Part shown: one piece after another, positions 39,623 through 48,098 of the stretch
How positions within the stretch are numbered: position 1 is the stretch's first letter
Layout: each line of letters begins with the position of its first letter
Assembly (NCBI RefSeq): GCF_900606115.1
Contig: NZ_UWPJ01000023.1
Span: forward strand, 186,001 to 250,000
From: Pigmentiphaga humi
Lineage (GTDB): Bacteria > Pseudomonadota > Gammaproteobacteria > Burkholderiales > Burkholderiaceae_B
DNA length: 64,000 nucleotides
Direction: 5' to 3'
Position numbers and translations under genes: made by a program
The notes under the pieces: model-generated
What the model was told of the DNA's origin: nothing
The model's database searches: none
What the model saw: only the letters and a program-made list of their open reading frames with translations

Positions 39623-40624
39623 ATGCAATTCGAAACGCAGCCTTGGGCAAACCGTCTTTCTTCCGCGATGTTCTGTTTATGTCTAGGCGCCGTCGGCGCC
39701 GCGCAGGCTCAGGCGCCCGCGAGCTTTCCCAGCAAGCCGATCGAGATCACGGTTCCGTGGCCCACGGGAGGGGGAACGGATCTATTGGCGCGTCTCGTCG
39801 CCCAGCCTCTGGGCACTGTCCTGAACCAGTCGGTAATCGTCGAAAACCGGCCCGGAGCCAGTGGGGTCATCGGTAGCCGCTATCTATCGACCCGTCCCAA
39901 TGACGGCCACTCGTTGCTGATGATGAACGATACGTATGCGATAACGGCCGCCATTACCAAGAGCATTCCGTTCGATCCGAAAAAAGATATCGATGCGGTC
40001 ATTATCGTGGCCTATGCGCCCCAGCTGCTGGTGACTTCGTCGCAATCGCCGTACCAGTCGTTTGCCGATGTGGTCAAGGCGGCGAAGGCAAAAGGCGCCA
40101 AGCTTTCCTACGGCGCGTGCGGCGCCGGCACGCCTGGACATTTGGCGGCCGAGTCCTTGAATATCAAATTCGATATGCAGATCCTTCACATTCCGTACAA
40201 GGGATGCGGCCCGACGCTGGTAGATCTCATCGGCGGGCAACTGGATCTGGCATGGGTGACGCTGTCCAGCGCGGTGCCCCACGTCAAGTCCGGGAAATTG
40301 AAGGCCTTGGCGGTTTCCTCCAAGGATCGCTCTCCCATTTTCCCGGACGTGCCGACAGTGGCCGAAAGCGGCGCGCCTGACTTTCACTTCAGCTCATGGC
40401 AGGGATTCGGCGTTCCAGGAGGCACGCCGGAGAGCGTAAAAGCACAGCTGCATGCCGCGATTTCCAAAGTGATGAAGGCCGAGGCGATTCAGAAAAGGCT
40501 TCTCGAGCTTGGTTATAGCCCGGCTGATCTGAGCGAGGCGCCGGCCGATTTCCAGAAGACGGTCGACCAGGATATCGACAGGTTTACCAAGCTGGCCCAG
40601 CAAATAAATCTGACCATGGACTGA
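39623..40624 (+). CDS. Bug-type solute-binding protein of the phthalate-like block
   Basis: 333 residues with signal peptide (about 1-30, ends AAQAQAPA). First loop PSKPIEITVPWPTGGGTD, second loop ILHIPYKGCGPTLVDLIGG; the latter has an unusual Cys beside the ligand (KGCGP). AGGAG precedes the ATG. It follows the second decarboxylase-like gene by 97 bp on the same strand and probably binds the aromatic diacid substrate. Confidence 0.88.
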   Translation: MQFETQPWANRLSSAMFCLCLGAVGAAQAQAPASFPSKPIEITVPWPTGGGTDLLARLVAQPLGTVLNQSVIVENRPGASGVIGSRYLSTRPNDGHSLLMMNDTYAITAAITKSIPFDPKKDIDAVIIVAYAPQLLVTSSQSPYQSFADVVKAAKAKGAKLSYGACGAGTPGHLAAESLNIKFDMQILHIPYKGCGPTLVDLIGGQLDLAWVTLSSAVPHVKSGKLKALAVSSKDRSPIFPDVPTVAESGAPDFHFSSWQGFGVPGGTPESVKAQLHAAISKVMKAEAIQKRLLELGYSPADLSEAPADFQKTVDQDIDRFTKLAQQINLTMD

Positions 40625-40640
40625 TTGGGACGACTCCTCC

Positions 40641-41396
40641 GTGAACGATCTGAAAGACAAGACGGTGTTGATTACCGGCGCCTCCACCGGCATCGGTGCG
40701 GGATGCGCGCGAGCCCTGGGCGCGCTCGGCGCCAAGGTCGCGGTGCATTACAACCGCTCCAAATCCGCCGCGGATGAGGTGGTGGCGGACATTCTGGAGC
40801 GCGGCGGCGCAGCCTTCGCGCTGCAGGGCGACCTGCGTCATAGCGCGCAGTGCGAGCGCGTGGTTTCCGAGGCGGCCGCCCGCTGGGGGCGGGTCGACGT
40901 GCTGATCAACAACGCCGGCACGATGCTGCAGCGCTTGTCGATCACCGAACTGACCGACGAGTCGTTCGACGACATCATCGATCTGAACGTGCGCTCGATG
41001 ATGATGTGCACGAAACACGCGGTCGGGCACATGAAGCACGGCGGCAGCATCATCAACGTGACCAGCGTCGCCGCGCATACCGGCGGCGGGCCCGGCGCCT
41101 TGATGTACGCGGGGACCAAGGGTTTCATCAGCGTGGCCACCAAGGGACTGGCACGGGAACTGGTGAGCCGCAACATCCGCGTCAACGCCGTCGCGCCCGG
41201 CGTGATCCAGACGCCTTTGCACGCCAAGTTCTCGACGCCGCAACAGCTCGAAACCCTGCGCCAGGGCATTCCGATGGCGCGCCTGGGCACGGTGGACGAA
41301 TGCACCGGCGCGTTCGTCTATCTCGCGTCGGAGCAGCTCTCGGGCTATGTGACCGGCCAGGTGCTCGAGGTCAACGGCGGGCAGTACATGCCCTGA
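40641..41396 (+). CDS. Short-chain dehydrogenase/reductase (first copy)
   Basis: 251 residues from a GTG start at 40641; the ribosome site is poor. NAD(P)-binding TGASTGIG (12-19) with NNAG (90-93), catalytic S142, Y156 and K160 (YAGTK). The end VTGQVLEVNGGQYMP is a usual SDR finish. It begins 16 bp after the Bug stop. It could oxidise a cis-dihydrodiol made by the Rieske oxygenase or act on a 3-oxoacyl chain (inference). Confidence 0.88.
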   Translation: MNDLKDKTVLITGASTGIGAGCARALGALGAKVAVHYNRSKSAADEVVADILERGGAAFALQGDLRHSAQCERVVSEAAARWGRVDVLINNAGTMLQRLSITELTDESFDDIIDLNVRSMMMCTKHAVGHMKHGGSIINVTSVAAHTGGGPGALMYAGTKGFISVATKGLARELVSRNIRVNAVAPGVIQTPLHAKFSTPQQLETLRQGIPMARLGTVDECTGAFVYLASEQLSGYVTGQVLEVNGGQYMP

Positions 41397-41479
41397 TTCC
41401 CGGCGGGCGCGCGCGCTGCCGCGCGGCTTGCGTCATCCACTCAACCGATCGTGCACTTCGACGACATTCCGGAGTCTTC

Positions 41480-42214
41480 ATGCGCTTGAAAGATAAAACC
41501 GCACTCGTGACCGCAGCAGGCCAAGGCATCGGCCGGGCCAGCGCGCTGGCCATGGCCGCACAGGGCGCGCGGGTCCTGGCCACCGACGTCAACCCTGCTT
41601 TGTTGAAGGCTTACGAAGGCGTCGCCAATGTCACCACGGCCACGCTGGATGTCACGGACAAGGCGGCCATTGGCAGACTCGTCGAAGCCATGCCGCGCGT
41701 CGACGTTTTGTTCAACTGCGCCGGCGTCGTCCACAATGGCTCCATCCTGGAGGCGACCGACCAGGAGTGGGAGTTTGCATTCAACCTGAACGTGCGTGCC
41801 CAGTTCTGGGCAATCCAGGCCGTGCTGCCCAACATGCTCGCGGCGGGTTCTGGAAGCATCATCAACATGGCGAGCGTATGCGGCAGCCTGAAGGGTTTGC
41901 CGAACCGTTTCATCTACGGCGCCAGCAAGGCAGCCGTGGTGGGATTGACCAAGGCGGTTGCCGCGGACTTTGTGCGCGAGGGCATCCGCTGCAACTGTAT
42001 CGCGCCCGGAACCGTGGATACACCGTCCCTGGGCGATCGCATCAACAGCTATTCCGATCCGGTGCAGGCGCGCAGGGATTTCGTGGCGCGCCAGCCCATG
42101 GGGCGTCTCGCGCAGGCGGAAGAAATCGCGCCGATTGTTTTGTACCTGGCCAGCGACGAATCGATTTTCGCCACCGGCCAGGTTTTCGCCGTCGATGGAG
42201 GCATGACGATCTGA
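41480..42214 (+). CDS. Short-chain dehydrogenase/reductase (second copy)
   Basis: 244 residues. TAAGQGIG (11-18) with D36 after strand 2 (VLATDVNP), which prefers NAD; catalytic S132, Y146 and K150 (YGASK). The pattern TAAGQGIGRA and the end FATGQVFAVDGGMTI are those of BDH2/2-keto-3-deoxy-L-fuconate dehydrogenase-like SDRs. It follows the first SDR by 83 bp. GC content is again as high as in the rest of the window. Confidence 0.88.
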   Translation: MRLKDKTALVTAAGQGIGRASALAMAAQGARVLATDVNPALLKAYEGVANVTTATLDVTDKAAIGRLVEAMPRVDVLFNCAGVVHNGSILEATDQEWEFAFNLNVRAQFWAIQAVLPNMLAAGSGSIINMASVCGSLKGLPNRFIYGASKAAVVGLTKAVAADFVREGIRCNCIAPGTVDTPSLGDRINSYSDPVQARRDFVARQPMGRLAQAEEIAPIVLYLASDESIFATGQVFAVDGGMTI

Positions 42215-42308
42215 CGCCGCCTGCCGCCGGCGGGGCTGTCCGGTGCGAGTGCCGGCCATGCATTATCATCGCGCCCAGGCTTACCCCTAAGGCGGCAACG
42301 ACGACAGC

Positions 42309-43145
42309 ATGGAAGACCAGCCCTCCAATCCAGCCAAGCCCCGTTCGCGCGGCCGTCCCAAGACCGCCAACCCGCGCGGCATCCAATCGACGGCGTCCAG
42401 CCTCGACGTGCTGAAGGTCATGGTGGCCCACAGCGAGCCCATGCATTTGCGCGAGATCGCGGCGGCGGTCGGGCGCGGCACGAGCAGTGTCTACCGGTAT
42501 CTGGTGAGTTTCGTCGAGGCGGGGCTGGTCAAGCAGGACGAAGGCAGCGGCCGCTACGATCTCGGCCCCATGGCGCTCAAGCTCGGGCTTGCGGCCCTGC
42601 GAAGAATCGACGGGGTGGCCGCCGCAACCGAAGAGCTCGCTCGCCTGGTCAAGAACATCGACGCCGATGGCCACGTCACGGTATGGGGTTCGAACGGCCC
42701 CACGGTGCTGCGGTGGCTGGGCAGGCCGAGCGACGTCGTGGTGCGCGTCCAGGAGGGCTGGGTCCTGTCGCTCATGGGATCCTCCACGGGCCGCACCTGG
42801 GCCGCGTATCTGCCCAAGGACATGCTCGACGCAGCGGTGCAGCATGAGTTCGAGACGCGTCCTGCTCCTGCCGGGAGCGGTACGCGGACCGAACGCAAGA
42901 AAGCCTTGGCGCAGGCCACCGAGCACATCCGCGCCCAAGGTTATTCCTACGCCACCGGCGAGCTCCGGAACGGCGTGGATGCTCTGTGCGCGCCGATCTT
43001 CAATCGGCACGGCACGATGGTCTATGCCATTACCCTGGTTTCCCAGAATCCCGGCCTGACGCCCCAGCATCACCCGGAAGTCGTCGAGCAACTGCTCGCC
43101 TCCACGCGTTCCGTCTCCGAGCAGATGGGCGCGACGCTGGCCTGA
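42309..43145 (+). CDS. IclR-family regulator of the self-contained oxygenase module
   Basis: 278 residues. The winged HTH (about 27-90) contains MHLREIAAAVGRGTSSVYRYLV, and the effector domain (about 100-275) ends with the usual ALCAPIFNRHGTMVYAITLV strand. The first 25 residues are a basic linker (KPRSRGRPKTANPRG). It precedes the Bug, beta and fused alpha subunit genes on the same strand, with a 247-bp gap that includes a good promoter under a perfect dyad. Likely controls those genes in response to the aromatic substrate. Confidence 0.88.
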   Translation: MEDQPSNPAKPRSRGRPKTANPRGIQSTASSLDVLKVMVAHSEPMHLREIAAAVGRGTSSVYRYLVSFVEAGLVKQDEGSGRYDLGPMALKLGLAALRRIDGVAAATEELARLVKNIDADGHVTVWGSNGPTVLRWLGRPSDVVVRVQEGWVLSLMGSSTGRTWAAYLPKDMLDAAVQHEFETRPAPAGSGTRTERKKALAQATEHIRAQGYSYATGELRNGVDALCAPIFNRHGTMVYAITLVSQNPGLTPQHHPEVVEQLLASTRSVSEQMGATLA

Positions 43146-43290
43146 CGTCCGCGCAGGCCGCGCTTCTTTTCATACGACACTTTCAAGCGCTGCACCGAGG
43201 GCCGGCTCCTGCCGGCCCTCGGCCATCGCCGTTCGCCCGGCGGCCGCCCGCAGGGTTTCTTCGTTTCGAAAATATAGTCCTATGTGGAAT

Positions 43291-43321
43291 ATATTGACAC
43301 TTGTGCAATATTAATTAGAAT
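43291..43321 (+). promoter_or_regulatory. Sigma-70 promoter overlapped by an IclR-type dyad
   Basis: TTGACA (43294-43299), perfect -35, is spaced 16 nt from TAGAAT (43316-43321), -10. The exact inverted repeat ATATTG (43291-43296) / CAATAT (43306-43311), 9 nt apart, covers the -35, so a bound regulator would decide polymerase access. It drives the Bug-beta-fusion gene set. Confidence 0.75.
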
Positions 43322-43392
43322 GCGAAGCCGGTGGCGGCATCACCGGGATCCCGTCCGCCATCCGAGACCGACCACACAAGAGGAGACAGCCC

Positions 43393-44370
43393 ATGCCTAT
43401 TACCCGAACCCTGATCAGCACGTTGTTGTGTACGGCGGCCCTGTCGCCCATGGCGGCGCTGGCGGCGACTTTTCCCAAAGAACCTGTCCGCATCGTCGTT
43501 CCCTTTCCCGCCGGAGGGGGCATCGACATCATGGCGCGGGCCCTGTCCGCCGAGCTGTCTCCGCTCTGGGGGCAGCCGGTCATCGTCGAGAATGTCGCGG
43601 GCGCGAACTCCATCATCGGCGCCGAGCGCGTGGCCAATGCCTCAGCCGACGGCTATACCCTGATGATGACCAACCCGGGAACGGTGGTCGGCAATCGCTT
43701 CATCTATAAGCAGCTGCCTTACGATCCGGACAAATCCTTCACGCCGATCACGGTGGTGGCCCGTTCCGGGCAGTTCATCATCGCCAACAGCGCAACGCCG
43801 TTCGGCAATTTGCAGGAGCTCGTGGCCGCGGCCAAGCGCTCGCCCGGCGCGATCAGCTTCTCGACACCGGGCAATGGCTCGCAGGAACAGCTGTTGATGG
43901 CGACCCTGGCCCATCGCGAGGGCATCGAGTTGCTCGACGTGCCCTACAAGGGGATTGCCCCGGCCCTGACCGCCGTCACCGGCAATGCCGTGCAGCTCAC
44001 TGCCACCAGCCCGAGCCTGGCTGCGCCGCTCATCAAGCAGGGCCGGCTGAAGGCGCTCGCCATCGCCGCCGAGCGCCGCTCCACCTCGTTCCCGGACGTG
44101 CCGACCACGGCCGAGGCGGGCATGCCCTACGCGCGGTCGGTCATCTGGTATGGCCTGTTCGGCGTCGCCGGCACGCCGGAGGCGGTTCTGCAGAAAATCC
44201 ACAACGACGTGACCCGCATCGTTCAGCGGCCGGACTTCATCGCCAAGCACATGACGTCGAAGGAACTGGAGCCGGTCGCCAATACCTCGCAGGATTTCGC
44301 CAAGTTCATTCGCGGGGAAGTCGCGGCCACCGCAGATATGGTGAAGGCTGCGGGCCTGCAACCCGAATAG
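43393..44370 (+). CDS. Bug-type solute-binding protein of the fused-oxygenase operon
   Basis: 325 residues with signal peptide (cleaved near LAATFPKE). First loop PKEPVRIVVPFPAGGGID, second loop LLDVPYKGIAPALTAVTG. AGGAG precedes the ATG. It is the first gene behind the promoter at 43.3 kb and shares its transcript with the beta subunit and the fusion gene, so it likely binds the same aromatic substrate. Confidence 0.88.
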   Translation: MPITRTLISTLLCTAALSPMAALAATFPKEPVRIVVPFPAGGGIDIMARALSAELSPLWGQPVIVENVAGANSIIGAERVANASADGYTLMMTNPGTVVGNRFIYKQLPYDPDKSFTPITVVARSGQFIIANSATPFGNLQELVAAAKRSPGAISFSTPGNGSQEQLLMATLAHREGIELLDVPYKGIAPALTAVTGNAVQLTATSPSLAAPLIKQGRLKALAIAAERRSTSFPDVPTTAEAGMPYARSVIWYGLFGVAGTPEAVLQKIHNDVTRIVQRPDFIAKHMTSKELEPVANTSQDFAKFIRGEVAATADMVKAAGLQPE

Positions 44371-44420
44371 CCGCGGCCGAAGCCATCCGCCAACGCCCGC
44401 CATTCGTACTTCCCTGACTC

Positions 44421-44936
44421 ATGACTGCATCTTCTCCACCGCTGGCGCAGCAGGACGCCCAGACTCTCCTGTTCCATGAGGCCAGGTGCCTCGACCAAAG
44501 ACGATGGGACGAATGGCTGGCGCTGTTCGAGCCGGACGCCCGGTTCTGGGTGCCGGCCTGGCGCGCCGACCATGAAACGGTGACCAATCCTCGAACGGAA
44601 GCGTCGCTGATCTTCGCCGAGCCCCGCGAACGCATCGCGGAGCGCGTGCGCCGCGTCACGCTGGGGCAGACGCCGACGACCCAGCCCTTGCCCCGCACCG
44701 CGCATTTCGTCAGCAATGTGCAAGTGCTCGGCGCGCACGGCACACGGGACGAGCACCGCGTCAGCGCCACCTGGATGGTCAGGCGCTACGACATCCCCAC
44801 CTATCGGGACGATGTGTTCTATGGCCATTACGACTACGTGCTGCGGCGCACCGGAGACGGACTGCGCATCGCCAGCAAGACGGTGCAGCTGTTGAACGAT
44901 CGCGTCGCGACCTATATAGATTTTCATTGCGTGTGA
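44421..44936 (+). CDS. Ring-hydroxylating dioxygenase beta subunit
   Basis: 171 residues of the NTF2-like fold of aromatic dioxygenase small subunits: LLFHEARCLDQRRWDEWLALF, FEPDARFWVPAW, then RTAHFVSNVQVLG and the C-terminal VQLLNDRVATYIDFHCV. It has no metal ligands; beta subunits stabilise alpha3-beta3 hexamers. It precedes the fused alpha gene by 10 bp, order beta-alpha rather than the usual alpha-beta. Confidence 0.92.
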   Translation: MTASSPPLAQQDAQTLLFHEARCLDQRRWDEWLALFEPDARFWVPAWRADHETVTNPRTEASLIFAEPRERIAERVRRVTLGQTPTTQPLPRTAHFVSNVQVLGAHGTRDEHRVSATWMVRRYDIPTYRDDVFYGHYDYVLRRTGDGLRIASKTVQLLNDRVATYIDFHCV

Positions 44937-44946
44937 GGCCTCTTCC

Positions 44947-47400
44947 ATGAACGAAACCGTGCGCTCGCCCGTGGACATCGAGGCCTTGATCGATGATCGT
45001 CCCGAGGACGGGGTCTTCCGCGTCCATCGAGACGTATACACCAGCCCCGATGTTTTCCAGCTGGAAATGGCGGAGTTCTTCGAGAAGGGGTGGGTCTTCG
45101 TCGGCCTGGCCTCGGAGCTTCCCCGACCGAACGACTACAAGACCGTCGCCATCTCCCGATATCCGCTACTGCTGACCCGTGACGACGCGGGCGAACTGCA
45201 TTGCTTCATCAATTCCTGCCGCCACCGGGGCATGGTCCTCGTGCCGCACCAGAACGGCAACCAGCGCTACCATAGCTGCCGCTACCATGGCTGGGTGTTC
45301 GACAGCGCCGGCCGCTGCGCCGAACTCACGCAGAAGGAAGAGGGCTGCTACCCCCCGGCGCTGAACCCGCGCCTTGCCGATCTGCAGCCCGTGGCCCGCT
45401 TCGCCAATTACCGCGGCTTCCTGTTCGCCAGCCTGTCTCCGGATGTTCCGGAGCTCGAGGCCCATCTGGGCGATGCCAAGAAGTTTCTCGATTTGACGCT
45501 GGACAAGGGCGCAGATGGCATGGAGTTCGTGCCCGGGGCGACGCGCTATACCTTCCGTGCGAACTGGAAACTGCAGATCGAGAACGCGCTGGATATCTAC
45601 CACTTCGGCTATACCCACGCCTCGTACATCGACCTGCTGGCCCGGCGCGCCACCGATAAACTCAAAGGGCAGGCCTCCGCCGAGGAAAAGGACATCCAGG
45701 GTTCGTTCGGGTTTCGCGGCGGGCACGCAGTGCAATGGCGCGAAAATGCCCGCGTCACGCCCACGCTGCTGGAGCGGCGCAAGGCGAGCTATTCGCGCGC
45801 GCTGGACGAGGTGGGCACGCGCTGGGCAGGCTACGGCGTCAATGTCACCATTTTTCCCAATCTGCAGATCGTGGAAAACGTTTCCAGCCTGATCTTGCGA
45901 GTGATTCGGCCATTGCGGGCCGACCTGACGGAAATGGAAGTCCGCTGCCTGGCGCCGGTGGGAGAAGATCCCGATCTGCGCGAAGCACGCATTCGCGACT
46001 ATGAGGATTTCTTCGGCGCGGGCGGCTTCGCCACGCCGGACGACAGCGTCGTCTACGAACTGAGCCAGCGCGGGCTGGAAGCTGCCCAGGCCGATTGGAC
46101 GCTCGGCTATCTGCGCGGCATGGACCGTTCGCGTTTGCCGGCGACGAATCCGTATGAACAGGAGCTGGGCATTGTCTCCGAGGACTGGACCCTGGGCCCC
46201 CGCACCGTCGGCGACGAAAGCCGATTTCACGGCACCTATCGGGCCTGGAGGGAACGCTTGGGCCGCGGCCCCCGCGATGCGCGCGCTGATGCCCCGCAAG
46301 GTCGCCATCGCGCGGGCACGGCGAGCGCGAGCCAGGCACCCGGCCGTTCGCCGCCCGCCGCCGTGTCCGCCGGCTGGCATACCGTTGCCAGCCTGGCCGA
46401 CCTGGCGCCGGGGCGCCCACGCCGGGTGCATGTTGGAACGCTGGCCATCGCGCTGGTCAGGCAGGGCGACGAGATCCATGCGATAAGCGATCGATGTTCG
46501 CACGGCGCGGGGTCGCTGTCCGAAGGCCGCGTGGACGGCCGGGAAATCGAATGTCCGTTCCATGGCGGCCGTTTCGATCTGTCGAGCGGCGCGCCGACGT
46601 CCGCTCCTTGCACGAAACCGGTCAAGAGATGGCCCGCCCGGATCGACGACGGCCGGGTGCAGATCCTGCTGGACGAAACGTCTCCGGCGGAGGATTCCGG
46701 CATGCTCCCTTTGCGGGTGACGCGCCGGTACATGGCCGCTGCCGCTATCCTCGCACTGGAATTCGAGCATGCCCAGGGCGCGCCGCTGCCGGGTTTTTCC
46801 GCCGGCGCGCACCTGGATCTCATGCTGCCGTCGGGCCTCGCCCGTTCCTATTCACTGTGCAACGATCCGGCCGATCCGAGCGTGTACCGGATCGCGGTGC
46901 AACTGGCGAAACCGTCGCTCGGGGGTTCCGAGGAAGTCCACGCGGCGCTGCATGAAAATGTCCGCATTGCCACCAGCATGCCGGTCAACGATTTCGAACT
47001 GGACGAGCACGCGCCGGCGTCCCTGCTCATCGCGGGAGGCATCGGCGTTACGCCGCTCATGGCGATGGCCTATCGGCTGCAGGCGCTGGGCCGGCGATTC
47101 GAATTGCACTATGCGTGCCGTTCGCGCGATTGCATGGCTTTTCTACCGGAGCTCCAGGCACGCTTGGGCCCCGCGCTTCATCTCCATCCGGGCGACGAGG
47201 CCGGCTGCCGCCTCGACCTGGAGGCCTTGCTGGAAGGAGCATCCCGAGATAGCGCCATTTATGTGTGCGGGCCGGATCGCCTGATAAGCGCAGTCGAAGC
47301 GACTGCCCGTAAACTGGGCTGGCCGGATGGCCGCGTGCGCAAAGAGACTTTCGGCGCGGTGCCGGGGGCCGCGGGCCCGCGGCCGGCATCCCTGCCGTAG
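44947..47400 (+). CDS. Three-part self-contained Rieske dioxygenase: alpha subunit + Rieske ferredoxin + flavin reductase
   Basis: One uninterrupted 817-residue frame. Residues 1-435: dioxygenase alpha subunit, with Rieske ligands C91, H93, C111 and H114 and iron site N213-A-L-D216-I-Y-H219-x4-H224 (a carboxylate near D351-D354 would complete it). Residues 436-474: Ala/Pro/Arg-rich linker. Residues 475-575: Rieske ferredoxin with C517, H519, C536 and H539. Residues 585-817: FNR-like reductase with the flavin motif RSYSLCN (633-639), GGIGVTP (697-703) and YVCGP (772-776). It stops just after KETFG (about 799-803), where phthalate dioxygenase reductases would continue into a plant-type [2Fe-2S] domain. 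All electron carriers thus sit on the catalytic chain; only NAD(P)H is needed. Beta subunit is encoded just before. Substrate unknown, probably a substituted benzoate. Confidence 0.92.
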   Translation: MNETVRSPVDIEALIDDRPEDGVFRVHRDVYTSPDVFQLEMAEFFEKGWVFVGLASELPRPNDYKTVAISRYPLLLTRDDAGELHCFINSCRHRGMVLVPHQNGNQRYHSCRYHGWVFDSAGRCAELTQKEEGCYPPALNPRLADLQPVARFANYRGFLFASLSPDVPELEAHLGDAKKFLDLTLDKGADGMEFVPGATRYTFRANWKLQIENALDIYHFGYTHASYIDLLARRATDKLKGQASAEEKDIQGSFGFRGGHAVQWRENARVTPTLLERRKASYSRALDEVGTRWAGYGVNVTIFPNLQIVENVSSLILRVIRPLRADLTEMEVRCLAPVGEDPDLREARIRDYEDFFGAGGFATPDDSVVYELSQRGLEAAQADWTLGYLRGMDRSRLPATNPYEQELGIVSEDWTLGPRTVGDESRFHGTYRAWRERLGRGPRDARADAPQGRHRAGTASASQAPGRSPPAAVSAGWHTVASLADLAPGRPRRVHVGTLAIALVRQGDEIHAISDRCSHGAGSLSEGRVDGREIECPFHGGRFDLSSGAPTSAPCTKPVKRWPARIDDGRVQILLDETSPAEDSGMLPLRVTRRYMAAAAILALEFEHAQGAPLPGFSAGAHLDLMLPSGLARSYSLCNDPADPSVYRIAVQLAKPSLGGSEEVHAALHENVRIATSMPVNDFELDEHAPASLLIAGGIGVTPLMAMAYRLQALGRRFELHYACRSRDCMAFLPELQARLGPALHLHPGDEAGCRLDLEALLEGASRDSAIYVCGPDRLISAVEATARKLGWPDGRVRKETFGAVPGAAGPRPASLP

Positions 47401-47407
47401 GCGGCAT

Positions 47408-47848
47408 TCAGGATTTCTTGGCAAACAAGGCCTGCGCCCGCCTGGCGATTTCCTCGTTCGGCACGTCCTCGATGTGGGTCCCGATCCACCAGGTGTTGCC
47501 GAATGCATCGCGCACGCCCGCGCTGCGGTCGCCATAGAACTGGTCGGCCGGCTCCGTCACGGAGGTCGCGCCGGCGGCCAGCGCCTGTCGGTACACGGCA
47601 TCCACATCGGGAACGTACAGGTACAGCGAGGCCGGATGCGACGGCCATTCGTCGCACTTCTCGCTGATCATGATGTTGGAGTCGCCGATCGAGACCTGCG
47701 CGTGGCCGATGCCTCGCGGGGAATCGAGCCGGTACTGTTCCTCGGCATCGAAAGCGTTCTTCAGGAATTCGATGAAGCGGTCGGCCCCCGTTACGCTCAC
47801 ATAGGGCGTAACGGTGTGAAAGCCTTCGGGAATGGGCTTGACGGTCAT
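47408..47848 (-). CDS. VOC-family (PhnB/glyoxalase-like) protein
   Basis: 146 residues, two beta-alpha-beta-beta-beta units. TVTPYVSVTGADRFIEFLKNAF and GHAQVSIGDSNIMISEKCDEW make the first, YLYVPDVDAVYRQALAAGA and DQFYGDRSAGVRDAFGNTWWI the second, as in PhnB-type proteins. Metal ligands H (GHAQ) and the E/D of the second unit are partly changed, so catalysis is uncertain. The gene is tail to tail with the fusion gene (7-bp gap). Confidence 0.85.
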   Translation of the reverse strand: MTVKPIPEGFHTVTPYVSVTGADRFIEFLKNAFDAEEQYRLDSPRGIGHAQVSIGDSNIMISEKCDEWPSHPASLYLYVPDVDAVYRQALAAGATSVTEPADQFYGDRSAGVRDAFGNTWWIGTHIEDVPNEEIARRAQALFAKKS

Positions 47849-48098
47849 GGGGTCTCCTTGGCAGCAGCGGCGCCGTTCCCGGCATGGTGCGATCGGCGTT
47901 CCGCGAGCGTCAATGGGCGTTGCACTCGGTAAGGTCCGCGAATCGTAGGGCAGGTTCGAATCACAGGCATCCGTTCGTTCGGACATGCAGGTTGCTTCGC
48001 CGCGCTATAGCGCCTGCGCCGCCGAACTGCCAAGATATGCAGCGGCAATGCTTGTGTGATGATTTCCCGATTGTGATGACTCCACAAAGGACGACTTC

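Noticed and set aside
44947-47400. The 817-residue fusion as a sequencing frameshift joining separate genes
   Set aside because: The frame is open throughout, no ribosome site with a start codon is seen at either joint, and the linker is of typical interdomain composition. Resequencing would settle it.
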